Below, one piece after another: positions 16,537 to 24,271 of a stretch of 64,000 nucleotides of DNA. Each line of letters begins with the position of its first letter. Position 1 is the stretch's first letter. Origin of the DNA: JAAXKN01 sp036261625 (GTDB lineage: Bacteria; Bacteroidota; Ignavibacteria; Ignavibacteriales; SURF-24); the NCBI GenBank assembly GCA_036261625.1, contig DATAKL010000033.1:1-64000 (forward strand), in the 5' to 3' direction. The notes below the pieces were generated by a model that did no database searches, was not told where the DNA came from, and saw only the letters and a list, made by a program, of their open reading frames with translations. Both the position numbers and the translations under genes were made by a program.

Positions 16537-17028
16537 ATGAAAAAAAAGAAAGATATGACAAAAAGAACTCTTTTGTTTTTGACTCTGGCAGAAGTTGGAA
16601 GTTATACAATGGTTAACAAGTTCTTGATAAAGTTGCTTGGATTAAATGCAGCTTTCTTGTTATGTGAGTTAATTTCTTTGCAATCGTATTTTGCTGAAAG
16701 AAATATGTTACAAGAGGACGGTGCCTTCTATTTGGCAAAAAGTGAGTTTAACAAAAATGTATCATTAAAACGCTCAAAGCTGGATAGAGCTATGGCCATA
16801 TTAACTAAACACAATTTAATTACGATGTATGAACAAACTGGACAAGCAAATAGATTTATTCTGAACGAAGGAAAAATAACAGAACTGTTATTAAGTCCAG
16901 AAGTCTGTCTTTTAGAAGCAGACCACCATGCTCTTAACCGACAAAGTACCCAGTCGGAAATCAACAGAGAACCCTGTATAATTCAGACACCAAATAATAA
17001 TAACATAATAAATCTAAAATCAGCATAA
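16537..17028 (+). CDS. Winged-helix DNA-binding protein (replication/regulation type)
   Basis: An in-frame ATG at 16486 exists, but AGAGG lies 7 nt before ATG 16537, giving 163 residues. The middle holds a winged-helix pattern: LLGLNAAFLLCELISLQSYF, then DGAFYLAKSEFNKNVSLKRSKLDRAMAILTKHNLI, then YEQTGQANRFILNEGKI (wing). Such proteins occur as replication or regulatory proteins in mobile elements. The tail is polar and asparagine-rich (NNNNIINL). The exact role is inferred. Confidence 0.55.
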   Translation: MKKKKDMTKRTLLFLTLAEVGSYTMVNKFLIKLLGLNAAFLLCELISLQSYFAERNMLQEDGAFYLAKSEFNKNVSLKRSKLDRAMAILTKHNLITMYEQTGQANRFILNEGKITELLLSPEVCLLEADHHALNRQSTQSEINREPCIIQTPNNNNIINLKSA

Positions 17029-17412
17029 TTTATAATCTTTATAACTTTATAAATTTTGCTAACGCAAAATTTATGCACCTTCGGTGCCTAATTCTGAAAT
17101 ATTTAATGAGAGCTGAATATAGAATAATATCTAGAGAAATATAAATTAACATTTATAAAGTTAAAGCTACTATCTTCAGCTTACGAAGTAAGAAGCGTTA
17201 GCTTATGAATGTATATTTAAGATGAATTTTAAGTTTCGGCGCGACATTATAATCAATTCAGAAATTGTAAAATGGCGTGCTAAAATAGGCAAAATGGGTC
17301 AGAAAAGAGATTGCAGTTAGTTAAAAAGTCCAATTTCTGATTAATAAACCCCATGTTGAAAAACCAAAAATGTTACCGTAATAAAAAGTCAAATATAAAA
17401 AAGAGGTGTTGA
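17029..17412. other. Non-coding, hairpin-rich stretch in the island
   Basis: I see no gene in these 384 bp. They contain AAATTTTGC paired with GCAAAATTT (17051-17072), GCACC paired with GGTGC (17075-17087), and CTTAC/GTAAG near 17180. The high A+T background makes short pairings common, so only the first two hairpins are notable. An origin or regulatory RNA is possible but not shown. Confidence 0.35.
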
Positions 17413-17925
17413 ATGAATTCAAATATTGAATATAGCAATACGTATTTTGATTTCAGTAAAAATGACCAGAATGTTTTAGAATCAAGTGTCGATTTTACTT
17501 TGATAACTGATGAAATACTAGAATTTAATTTGAGAAAAAGCAAAAAGTACATATGTGTTAATGCTCTTATTTCTACTGGCAGAATTGTTTTAACTGATGG
17601 CTATTTTTTGCGAAATGAGATTCACAGATTTAGAATGGTCGGTAGCAAATATGAGGATATTAACAAATCTTATTATGACAAAAGAAAAGAGCTTTTTGCA
17701 AAAGGTTTACTAGTTGAAGAAACAGTCCTGAAAAACAAAAACTTGAGCAAATTTACAAATGACAATTCCAGTTATACACGGTTCAGGATTGTTGAACCGA
17801 TTGAATTTGAGAGTATTGTTTTTGCTACAAGCATGATATTGGGAAATTGGCTTTCGCTAAAACAATGTTTTGATTATTGGACTAGAAATACGCTGAAACT
17901 TGAAAAATATATAATTCAAAAATGA
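17413..17925 (+). CDS. Unknown protein, possibly winged-helix
   Basis: This 170-residue protein has GAGG before ATG 17413. The segment YEDINKSYYDKRKELFAKGLLVEETVLKNKNLSKFTNDNSSYTRFRIVEPIEFE resembles a recognition helix plus wing of the same general plan as the 16537 protein (an x-x-L-x-x-x-G-L-L element, then a polar loop, then Y-T-R-F-R-I). No family is recognised. It lies between the wHTH gene and the integrase. Confidence 0.5.
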   Translation: MNSNIEYSNTYFDFSKNDQNVLESSVDFTLITDEILEFNLRKSKKYICVNALISTGRIVLTDGYFLRNEIHRFRMVGSKYEDINKSYYDKRKELFAKGLLVEETVLKNKNLSKFTNDNSSYTRFRIVEPIEFESIVFATSMILGNWLSLKQCFDYWTRNTLKLEKYIIQK

Positions 17926-18055
17926 AAAAATTATAAAACATTCAATGAAAAATCAGTCGGATTCAATTGGGGTTGGGTATTGTAGAATAACAGGTGGTTG
18001 ACCAAGAAATGCCATTTGATTACCATCCAACCAGAAAAAATTATAAAGGTAAACA

Positions 18056-19030
18056 ATGGCGTCAATTTATACACGTGGGAATATTCTCTGGATAAAATAC
18101 TTAGTACAAGGCGAACTTGTTCGAGAATCTCTGAAATTAAAGGATTCTCCAAAAAATAGGGAACAGGCACAGAAAAAATTAAATCAAATAGAACTGAACG
18201 TTCAGCAGAATCTTATAAAGCCAGAAAAGAAATTAAAACCGTTACATTTTGATGAAGCCACATTGATTTTGTTTACTCGTAAAGGTTTCAATCAGAAGAA
18301 TAAAAGAATGTATGAATTGGCATTTGACTCTTTTCGTAAAGTCTGTGGAAATCCTAAGATTAAGGATATTTCGAACAAGCATTATTTGCAATTCAGGAAT
18401 TATCTTCTTGAAAATCGGGCATATTCTACAGCAGCTACTTATGTGAATTATCTTCGGATATTTTTTAACTTTCTGAAAGATGAAGAACTTTACAGAGATA
18501 AAAATCCGTTTAAGAGACTTAAGGAAAAACCAAAGACAATTGTTTCAATTCCAGATGACCATTTTGAACAAATATTCAATTACTTTACTGAAAATGACAA
18601 ATTGGAATTATACAGATTCATAAGATTTCTTTATCTGACTGGATTTAGATTAAATGAAGCTTTGCAGTTTACATGGGAACAAGTCAGATTTGATGAAAAC
18701 ATAATTCTGGTTCAGAATTTTAAGGATAACAGAATTGACATATTCCCATTGTACAAAGAGTTAAAGGAATTTCTGGAGTCGTTCAGAAAAGAACAAGGAA
18801 AGCTGTTCCGATATAAGGCAAGACACGCATTGAAACTGTTTCAGAATTCACTTAAAGCACTAAATCTTCCAAGATATACGATTCACGACATTAGAAGAAC
18901 TTTTGCAAGCAGATATGCCGTAAAACTAACTCCAGTAGAATTGAAGGCGATAATGAGGCATAGGGATATTAAAACAACATTAGCTCACTATATTTCACTG
19001 GACATTAAGAAAATAGGCGAAAAGTTATAA
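18056..19030 (+). CDS. int: Tyrosine recombinase, island integrase
   Basis: The 324-residue protein has an N-terminal arm-binding and core-binding region (FRNYLLENRAYSTAATYVNYLRIFFNFLKDEELY, a SAM-like helical domain) and a C-terminal catalytic domain. The catalytic residues are Arg198 (TGFRLNEAL), His277 and Arg280 (HDIRRTFASR), His302 (MRHRDIKTT) and the nucleophile Tyr312 (LAHYISLD). It lies 1.1 kb from the right tRNA-Lys attachment site and points toward it, the usual layout of a tRNA-targeting island. AAAGG precedes the ATG. Confidence 0.92.
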   Translation: MASIYTRGNILWIKYLVQGELVRESLKLKDSPKNREQAQKKLNQIELNVQQNLIKPEKKLKPLHFDEATLILFTRKGFNQKNKRMYELAFDSFRKVCGNPKIKDISNKHYLQFRNYLLENRAYSTAATYVNYLRIFFNFLKDEELYRDKNPFKRLKEKPKTIVSIPDDHFEQIFNYFTENDKLELYRFIRFLYLTGFRLNEALQFTWEQVRFDENIILVQNFKDNRIDIFPLYKELKEFLESFRKEQGKLFRYKARHALKLFQNSLKALNLPRYTIHDIRRTFASRYAVKLTPVELKAIMRHRDIKTTLAHYISLDIKKIGEKL

Positions 19031-19242
19031 AAACAATAAAAAATAACTTCACTCTTAAAATATATTGTATTAGTTTTACCTGCAAAGTAAAAACAAATGA
19101 ATCGCATATTCATTTTCATCATGATTAAAAATCTTAAATAATGTGAAATTGTGGCGAGAGCTTAAAGTTCAATTGGTATTCTGATATAATATCCATTTAT
19201 CATAAATAACTTTCATTTAATCAACTTCTAAAAGTAATTGTT

Positions 19243-19983
19243 ATGGAAGATAAAATAATACTTATTATTCTTTTCTCTTTAACAGCCAGCATATTAGTAG
19301 TGTTATGGAATACTCTGTCTATTGAAAGACTAAGAAAAACGTTAAAAGAGGGAAAAAATCTTGATCCAGATGAGAAATACTTTGAATTAAAATATAAAAT
19401 TCAGTATATGGGATTTGCTGGAACTTTAATATTAGCATTTGTCGGTGCTTTAGGTTACAGCAATTTTAAAGATATTAAGACGGACTTGAAAAAAAATCTT
19501 GATGAAATGACGGATATATATAATAAAAAAATGCTTTCTCAAGCTAATTATTATCTGAATCAAACCGATACATTGCTAAGAGTAAGAATTGATAACACAA
19601 ATAAGGCTTTTTCGGATTCATATGATTCATTAAACAAAGATTTAAATGATTCCTATAATGAACTTAATTCTGAAGTTGTTTCAGCAAGGAAAGAGGTAGC
19701 GGGCTATAATGAAAAAATGAAAATGTTAAATGAGAGAATCGGATATAATAAATTATATGTAATAGATGAATACAAACTGACAAATCTTCAATTGTACAAT
19801 AAAGTTATTCCATTTAAGAATCTTGGATTTAACAATCTTAAAACAATACCTACCGTTTTTGTAAGTCCTAAAACCGATTTCAATGCTACTATTAAAAAAG
19901 TTACGCAAGAATCTCTCGAATTAGAAGTAAAGAATGCAAAAACCGACACGGTTTCAGTAGGTATTTTATTGTTTGTTAAATAG
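19243..19983 (+). CDS. Unknown two-helix membrane protein with coiled coil
   Basis: The 246-residue protein has two membrane segments (IILIILFSLTASILVVLW and IQYMGFAGTLILAFVGALGY). A long polar coiled coil follows from about residue 80 to 165 (IDNTNKAFSDSYDSLNKDLNDSYNELN), then a beta-rich C-terminal domain (TIPTVFVSPKTDFNATIKKVT). No family is recognised. It is the last gene of the island, between the integrase and the attachment site. Confidence 0.6.
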   Translation: MEDKIILIILFSLTASILVVLWNTLSIERLRKTLKEGKNLDPDEKYFELKYKIQYMGFAGTLILAFVGALGYSNFKDIKTDLKKNLDEMTDIYNKKMLSQANYYLNQTDTLLRVRIDNTNKAFSDSYDSLNKDLNDSYNELNSEVVSARKEVAGYNEKMKMLNERIGYNKLYVIDEYKLTNLQLYNKVIPFKNLGFNNLKTIPTVFVSPKTDFNATIKKVTQESLELEVKNAKTDTVSVGILLFVK

Positions 19984-20004
19984 AAGACCTCACTTATTTA
20001 ATGC

Positions 20005-20023
20005 TTGTGCCCGAAATTGTGCC
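20005..20023 (+). promoter_or_regulatory. Candidate integrase arm-type site, right end
   Basis: TTGTGCCCGAAATTGTGCC matches 4814-4832 at 17 of 19 positions. It is 67 bp inside the right attachment repeat and just downstream of the last island gene. It contains two TTGTGCC half repeats. Confidence 0.45.
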
Positions 20024-20062
20024 AATGATATGTATTCAAAAAGAGAGTCTTTAAAATGAAAA

Positions 20063-20092
20063 AACCTCAAAAACAAGACGTTTTAGAGGTTT
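20063..20092 (-). terminator. Terminator downstream of tRNA-Lys
   Basis: AACCTCAAAAC pairs with GTTTTAGAGGTT with one bulge; the A-run on the left becomes a U-run in minus-strand RNA. It lies on the island side of the junction, so the island supplies the terminator of the rebuilt tRNA gene. Confidence 0.6.
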
Positions 20093-20093
20093 C

Positions 20094-20169
20094 TGGTGCA
20101 CTCTGCGGGATTCGAACCCGCGACCTGCTGATTAAGAGTCAGATGCTCTACCAACTGAGCTAAGAGTGC
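20094..20169 (-). tRNA. tRNA-Lys (anticodon CTT)
   Basis: Read on the minus strand, the 76-nt gene has acceptor GCACTCT/AGAGTGC, D stem GCTC/GAGC with loop AGTTGGTA, anticodon loop CTCTTAA (CTT at the centre), T stem GCGGG/CCCGC around TTCGAAT, discriminator A and an encoded CCA. The first anticodon-stem pair is mismatched. Its 3' 51 nt (20094-20144) are part of the 55-bp island repeat. Confidence 0.93.
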
Positions 20170-20335
20170 GGAGTAAAATTAAGAAAATTTCACATTTTTT
20201 CCAAAAATATTATGCGGTATTTTTTCTTCCCATGTATCTTTTTTGATTTTTTTATGTATTTTACGAAGCTGAACCGTTTTTTAGATCATTATATGCCGCC
20301 CCTACAGGGCTCCATGGGTGTGGGGGGAACCGTTT

Positions 20336-20362
20336 TCTATAGACAGAATGCCCCCTTGGGGC
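20336..20362 (+). repeat. TCTAYAGACA-hairpin repeat, copy 1
   Basis: The 10-bp box TCTATAGACA is followed by GAATGCCCCCTTGGGGCT, a short hairpin. The same box with a related hairpin occurs at 33903 and (TCTACAGACA) at 52810. It lies in the 347-bp gap right of tRNA-Lys, which otherwise holds no gene I can support. Confidence 0.5.
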
Positions 20363-20516
20363 TTGTTAACTATGTAACGAAAAATGCTCTCCCTTTCATT
20401 AGCTTTCTGAACCATGAGGCCGACCGTCAGACCCCAGACTTTTGAATTTCCTGCAATTTTTTGCATAATTGTAATTCCAATTTCTATAATGTTGCTTAAA
20501 TTCCGGAGATGCTGAA

Positions 20517-20831
20517 ATGAGGAAACTGACTGTCCCGCTTCTATTTCTTATCCTTGCTTTTGCAGGATGCAAATCGTCTATCCTTGATGACCCTTCAACT
20601 ACAATCCAGTTCTCAATTTCTGAAAAGGCCTATGTGAAGGTAACTGTAGCAAATAGCTATAATACTGTTGTTGCTACTCTTGTGGACGGCGTTGAACCTC
20701 CGGGTGTTTACCAGCCCAACCTGGATATGCAGCATCTTCCCGAAGGCATGTATTTCTATACCGTGGAGGCTAAAGGCCTGGAAACGGGCAATTATACCAA
20801 AAAAACTACCTCTTTTTATCTGGTGAAGTAA
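20517..20831 (+). CDS. Small lipoprotein with FlgD/T9SS-sorting-like Ig fold
   Basis: This 104-residue protein has a lipobox (LAFAGC). The mature part, IQFSISEKAYVKVTVANSYNTVVATLVDGVEPPGVYQP then LPEGMYFYTVEAKG and KKTTSFYLVK, has the strand pattern of FlgD-type Ig domains and of type IX secretion C-terminal sorting domains, here standing alone on a lipid anchor. It overlaps the next gene by 1 nt (TAATG), so the two are probably one operon. Confidence 0.7.
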   Translation: MRKLTVPLLFLILAFAGCKSSILDDPSTTIQFSISEKAYVKVTVANSYNTVVATLVDGVEPPGVYQPNLDMQHLPEGMYFYTVEAKGLETGNYTKKTTSFYLVK

Positions 20832-21514
20832 TGAAAAAATATATTCTTATTCTTGCGGCTCTATTATCCTCCGCCTGCACTCTTTTTGCCCAGAACAGGG
20901 TGAGCTTTAATGCGGGATACGGTAATTATTTGGGCAATTCGGAAAACTCTGCACCTGTTACAAACGGACAGAAATTCCGCTCGCATTTTTTATACGGCCT
21001 CTCCCTTCAGAAAGAGGACCTCTTCGGTCTTAACCTGATGCTGGACTACAGCTATAACCAGATCAAAAAAAATAATGTTTTTACTTTTACTCAAGCCGCC
21101 TACGACGGCACTCCGCTCGCTGAGTTTGGAGGCGACCTGACGCTTGTAAGTCATAATTTCGATCTGGCTTATGTGGGCTCATTCAGCCGCTATTTTTCTT
21201 ATGGTGCGGGACCTTCTTTCTCTATTGTAAACAGGATTTTTGAGTTGCAGACTCCGCTGAAAGTTGGTGAAGTGCTCATAAGTCCCGAACGCGCCAATCT
21301 CTACGATAAGCTTGCCTCTTCACATCTTGGCGTAAACGGATTTTTGATGTTTACAATGCCCGTTTTTGAAGGCACAGGATTTTTTGTCAGTTCAAAATTG
21401 AAATTCCGCTATACACATTCCGTATGGTTCGATGCGGGTTTGAGAAATCTGGATAATTATTCACAGGAATTCACCACCGGGGAGATATCTCTGGGGGCGG
21501 GATATTCGTTTTGA
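20831..21514 (+). CDS. Outer-membrane beta-barrel protein
   Basis: The 227-residue protein has a signal peptide (MKKYILILAALLSSACTLFAQ) and alternating aromatic/hydrophobic strands (FRSHFLYGLSLQ, NLMLDYSYNQI, FDLAYVGSFSRYFSYGAGPSFSI, SSKLKFRYTHSVWFDAGL). It ends in ISLGAGYSF, with the terminal Phe typical of outer-membrane barrels. It may be an 8-strand OmpA/OmpW-like barrel. It is co-translated with the small lipoprotein upstream. Confidence 0.75.
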   Translation: MKKYILILAALLSSACTLFAQNRVSFNAGYGNYLGNSENSAPVTNGQKFRSHFLYGLSLQKEDLFGLNLMLDYSYNQIKKNNVFTFTQAAYDGTPLAEFGGDLTLVSHNFDLAYVGSFSRYFSYGAGPSFSIVNRIFELQTPLKVGEVLISPERANLYDKLASSHLGVNGFLMFTMPVFEGTGFFVSSKLKFRYTHSVWFDAGLRNLDNYSQEFTTGEISLGAGYSF

Positions 21515-21844
21515 TGTGAAGGAGAAGTCAAGATATTAAATCATCGGGGTGTTTGTGTTCGCATAATATTGTCAGGGTTCCGGTAACAGATATAAAACCA
21601 CTGACGTGGTTTTGGGTATATTGGGATTGTCCTACCCAGGGTTCCTGCGCTCCTTCGGAGCTTGGAACCCTGGGCTACAGATAGTAAACGGCTACGCCGT
21701 TTTAATTATATGCCCGGGTATGCCTGTCCAGATTTCAATTCATTTTGCACTATTATTTCCCGCATTTTTGACCTTGGACGTCGGACATTCCCCCTGCCTC
21801 ACTTTTTAATTTTTAATTTTTAATTTTTAATTCTACCTTAGGGT
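21515..21844. repeat. Gene-free stretch with palindromes
   Basis: The stretch holds AAAACCAC/GTGGTTTT (about 21594-21612), a long hairpin around CCCAGGGTTCC...GGAACCCTGGG (21634-21674), AACGGC/GCCGTT (about 21689-21702), and five short tandem TAATTTT copies near 21806-21832. I see no gene and no cobalamin riboswitch, although a BtuF-like gene follows. Confidence 0.5.
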
Positions 21845-22741
21845 ATGCGAATTAAGCTTATATTTATCGCCATCTTTATTGGGTTCCTGGCCTTTTCCTG
21901 CTCCAAAAAACAGGAAAATCCACTGAAATCCGCTAACCCCGTTAAGGACGACCTGGGCGTTACTGTGCCTTTTGATCAGGTCCCCAAAAGAATTGTATCC
22001 CTTGCCCCTAATTTAACCGAAATGATCTATTCCCTCGGCATGGGAAGCCGCCTCGTGGGCAATACGCTCTACTGCACTTATCCGCCCGAGGCACGCAAGG
22101 TTGCTAAAGTGGGCGATATGCTTACTATAGATTATGAGAAAATACTCAGCTTAAAACCCGACCTCATACTTATTACCGTTGAGGGGAACGCAAAGGACAG
22201 CTATACAAAACTAAAGAACCTGGGCCTCAGGGTCTTCGTGTCTAATCCCAGAAACTTTCAGGGCATTAAGAAAACTTACGCCGACTTAGGGCAGATTTTT
22301 ATGAAACGCCCTGAGGCCGACAGCACAATTAACTTCTGGCAGGCTCAGTACGATTCGGTTACTTCGGAGACCCGAAGGCTAAGTCACCCTAAATGCCTCT
22401 TCTTCGTCGGCTTTAACCCTATTGTTGTGGCAGGGAAAAATACTTTTATTAATGAACTGCTTACTTCGGCGGGGCTCATTAATATTGCAGGCGACTCCCC
22501 GCAGAATTACCCCGTCTACAGCCGCGAGGAAATTATGAAAAGAGATCCGGACTTTATGATCATGACGGGCACTTCGCAGATGGAACAGGACGTGATTAAA
22601 AACAGCTATCCCGAATGGAAATCGCTTAGGGCGGTAAAAGATAACAGAATTTTAGTGGTGGATCCCGACTTGTATCTCAGGCCTGGGCCCCGTTTTATTC
22701 AGGCTTTGAAGGATCTGTTCTTTAAGGTTCATCCTCATTAG
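21845..22741 (+). CDS. BtuF/FepB-type periplasmic binding lipoprotein
   Basis: This 298-residue protein has a lipobox (LAFSC) and the TroA-like fold of cobalamin and iron-siderophore binding proteins: DDLGVTVPFDQVPKRIVSLAPNLTEMIYSLGMGSRLVG, KVGDMLTIDYEKILSLKPDLIL, and near the end DPDLYLRPGPRFIQALKDLF. The PxRIVSLxPxxTE motif and the single-helix hinge are diagnostic. Closest in style to BtuF, but the substrate (vitamin B12 or ferric chelate) cannot be settled. No permease or ATPase gene is adjacent, so it may serve a transporter encoded elsewhere. Confidence 0.8.
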   Translation: MRIKLIFIAIFIGFLAFSCSKKQENPLKSANPVKDDLGVTVPFDQVPKRIVSLAPNLTEMIYSLGMGSRLVGNTLYCTYPPEARKVAKVGDMLTIDYEKILSLKPDLILITVEGNAKDSYTKLKNLGLRVFVSNPRNFQGIKKTYADLGQIFMKRPEADSTINFWQAQYDSVTSETRRLSHPKCLFFVGFNPIVVAGKNTFINELLTSAGLINIAGDSPQNYPVYSREEIMKRDPDFMIMTGTSQMEQDVIKNSYPEWKSLRAVKDNRILVVDPDLYLRPGPRFIQALKDLFFKVHPH

Positions 22742-22982
22742 GGAAGAGGTTCTCTTCACCCTTCGGCAGGTCTTCTTCCTTGAAGTCGGCAATGAATAGC
22801 CGGGCGCAAATCTCACCCTGGAACTTGCCCGATTTCTGGCATTCGTGAAATCTCTCTTTGGCCGATTTCCCGTCGGAGGCTTTCCCGGTCATAGAAAAAT
22901 TCTTCAGCTCTTCACAGCATTCAGTACAGAACTTAACGCCCGAAAATTGACCGTCCTTGTTATTTGAATTCGGTTTCCTCAT
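22722..22982 (-). CDS. Small cysteine-containing unknown protein
   Basis: The 86-residue protein has Cys pairs (FCTECCEEL) and single Cys residues (HECQKS, EICARLF), which could bind a metal. It is charged and soluble. Its 3' end overlaps the BtuF-like gene by 20 bp on the opposite strand, and its start overlaps the end of the 22960 gene. Coupling with that Cys-bearing neighbour supports it being real. No family is recognised. Confidence 0.5.
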   Translation of the reverse strand: MRKPNSNNKDGQFSGVKFCTECCEELKNFSMTGKASDGKSAKERFHECQKSGKFQGEICARLFIADFKEEDLPKGEENLFPNEDEP

Positions 22983-23310
22983 CGTTGAACTCGCTTACTT
23001 TTGGCTCCCAGTCCATCCCTTCGCAGGGAATGCTCTCCAGCGTGGGATGCTGGTCAAATTTTGTACATAATACCGCCGTCTTATCAAAATATTTACAGGA
23101 AGAGCACAAAGTGGATTCAATTATGTCTTTGTTCTTTTCCTCAAATATTTTATACTGGATTACAGCCGGATGCAATATCACACCGTAGAGTAGCGTGAAA
23201 CTCATCGCCCACCATACCTGATAGTCCACCCAGCTTCTCAGTAACCATATGACCGGTATCAGAATTATAGTGCGGATAATCGCCCAGTATACTATTGCTC
23301 CCATTTTCAA
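22960..23310 (-). CDS. Two-helix membrane protein with Cys tail
   Basis: The 116-residue protein has two membrane segments (IVYWAIIRTIILIPVIWLLRSW and WWAMSFTLLYGVILHPAVIQY), then a soluble tail with CSSCKYFDKTAVLCTKFDQHPTLESIPCEGMDW. The four cysteines could bind zinc or an Fe-S centre. The tail pattern C-x2-C-K-Y-F-x5-L-C resembles short Fe-S-like motifs, but I cannot name the family. It overlaps the next gene by 23 nt. Confidence 0.55.
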   Translation of the reverse strand: MKMGAIVYWAIIRTIILIPVIWLLRSWVDYQVWWAMSFTLLYGVILHPAVIQYKIFEEKNKDIIESTLCSSCKYFDKTAVLCTKFDQHPTLESIPCEGMDWEPKVSEFNDEETEFK

Positions 23311-23542
23311 TTATTCCCATTTCTAATCATATCCCCTCCAAGCCGGCCCCGGGGCAGCTTTACGCTTTTAATCTAAAAATTGCCGGAATAATAATCAATT
23401 TAGAAATTGCGCCGGAGAAAAACGTTCGACGTTCAACCACGCCAGAGGCGGGCACGCGTTCAACGCCGGAGACGGAAATTTTATTTGTGACGCATAAATC
23501 GTATATTTTAGGATTATGTATTAATATAAAGATATAATATCT

Positions 23543-24142
23543 ATGATTAAAAATCTCATATTTGATCTGTCTGAAGTAATAATTAGCGGTATTCTTGGAG
23601 TTGAAAAGGGCCTGCCCGAAAGCCTCGGGATTTCGCAGTCCCATGTGGCCGATACTTTCTGGGGAAGGGAGTTTGAAAGACTCCTAATCGGCGAAATAGA
23701 TGAGGATTACTATATCCATTACGTCCTTAAAAGCACAAAGTGGGAAATAACTCCCGAAGAGCTGAAAAATGCCATACGGAAGAATTTCCATACTGAAGTA
23801 GACGGTGTTATTTCTCTTCTGCAGGATCTTGCAAAAAATTACAAGCTTTATCTTCTTTCCGATCATTCAAAGGAATGGGTGGAATATATAAAGACGGTGC
23901 ATCCCTTCCTCAGTATATTTGAAAAGACTGCATACTCATATGAGCTTAAGATGGTTAAAAAGAACCCGGCCGTTTTCCCCGAGCTCTTAAAGCGGCTTGA
24001 TCTTAAGCCTGATGAATGCCTTTTTATAGATGATCATCAGCGCAACGTGGATAATGCGCGCCTGGCCGGCATAGAGGGCATCCGTTTCCTTAACGCCCGT
24101 CAGCTTAAGGATGATCTCAGGAAAAAGAATATTATTTTCTGA
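23543..24142 (+). CDS. HAD-superfamily hydrolase
   Basis: The 199-residue protein has motif I IFDLSEVI (nucleophile Asp in D-L-S; the usual G or D at +2 is Ser), a helical cap (residues 15-80), motif II LLSDHS (Ser/Thr), motif III Lys (KMVKKNPAVF) and motif IV FIDDHQRNVDNARLAG. This is the plan of YihX-like small-molecule phosphatases, in which the typical motif is D-L-G-G-V. The substrate is unknown. Confidence 0.85.
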   Translation: MIKNLIFDLSEVIISGILGVEKGLPESLGISQSHVADTFWGREFERLLIGEIDEDYYIHYVLKSTKWEITPEELKNAIRKNFHTEVDGVISLLQDLAKNYKLYLLSDHSKEWVEYIKTVHPFLSIFEKTAYSYELKMVKKNPAVFPELLKRLDLKPDECLFIDDHQRNVDNARLAGIEGIRFLNARQLKDDLRKKNIIF

Positions 24143-24271
24143 GATTCATTTATCCATACACCTTTTTTTGCTTTGAATTCTGAAGTATAATTATATAATT
24201 ATATTTAGTTCTTCTGCATTCTTCATTCATAATTCAACATTCATAATTCAACATTATTAAAGGGGGGAATT

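Larger units (their letters stand above)
4683..20144. mobile_element. AT-rich genomic island integrated in tRNA-Lys(CTT)
   Basis: A 55-bp perfect direct repeat bounds the region: 4683-4737 and 20090-20144. The repeat is the 3' part of tRNA-Lys including its terminal CCA; the right copy lies within the complete tRNA gene. A tyrosine integrase is encoded 1.1 kb inside the right end. The interior is clearly richer in A and T than the genes right of 20.2 kb. Cargo: an unknown coiled-coil protein, a membrane sensor-regulator, an envelope cassette, a serine recombinase, three paralogous membrane proteins and about eight unknown genes. No relaxase or type IV secretion gene was recognised, so it is probably not self-transmissible. 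Confidence 0.88.

Noticed and set aside
20212..20445. 77-residue ORF after tRNA-Lys
   Set aside because: It reads through the TCTAYAGACA hairpin repeat and palindromes; composition is that of repeats, not a protein.
21606..21809. 67-residue ORF before the BtuF-like gene
   Set aside because: Made of palindromic repeat sequence and a TAATTTT run.
21515..21844. Cobalamin riboswitch before the BtuF-like gene
   Set aside because: The conserved B12-box and core of a cobalamin riboswitch are not visible; the stretch holds generic palindromes instead.
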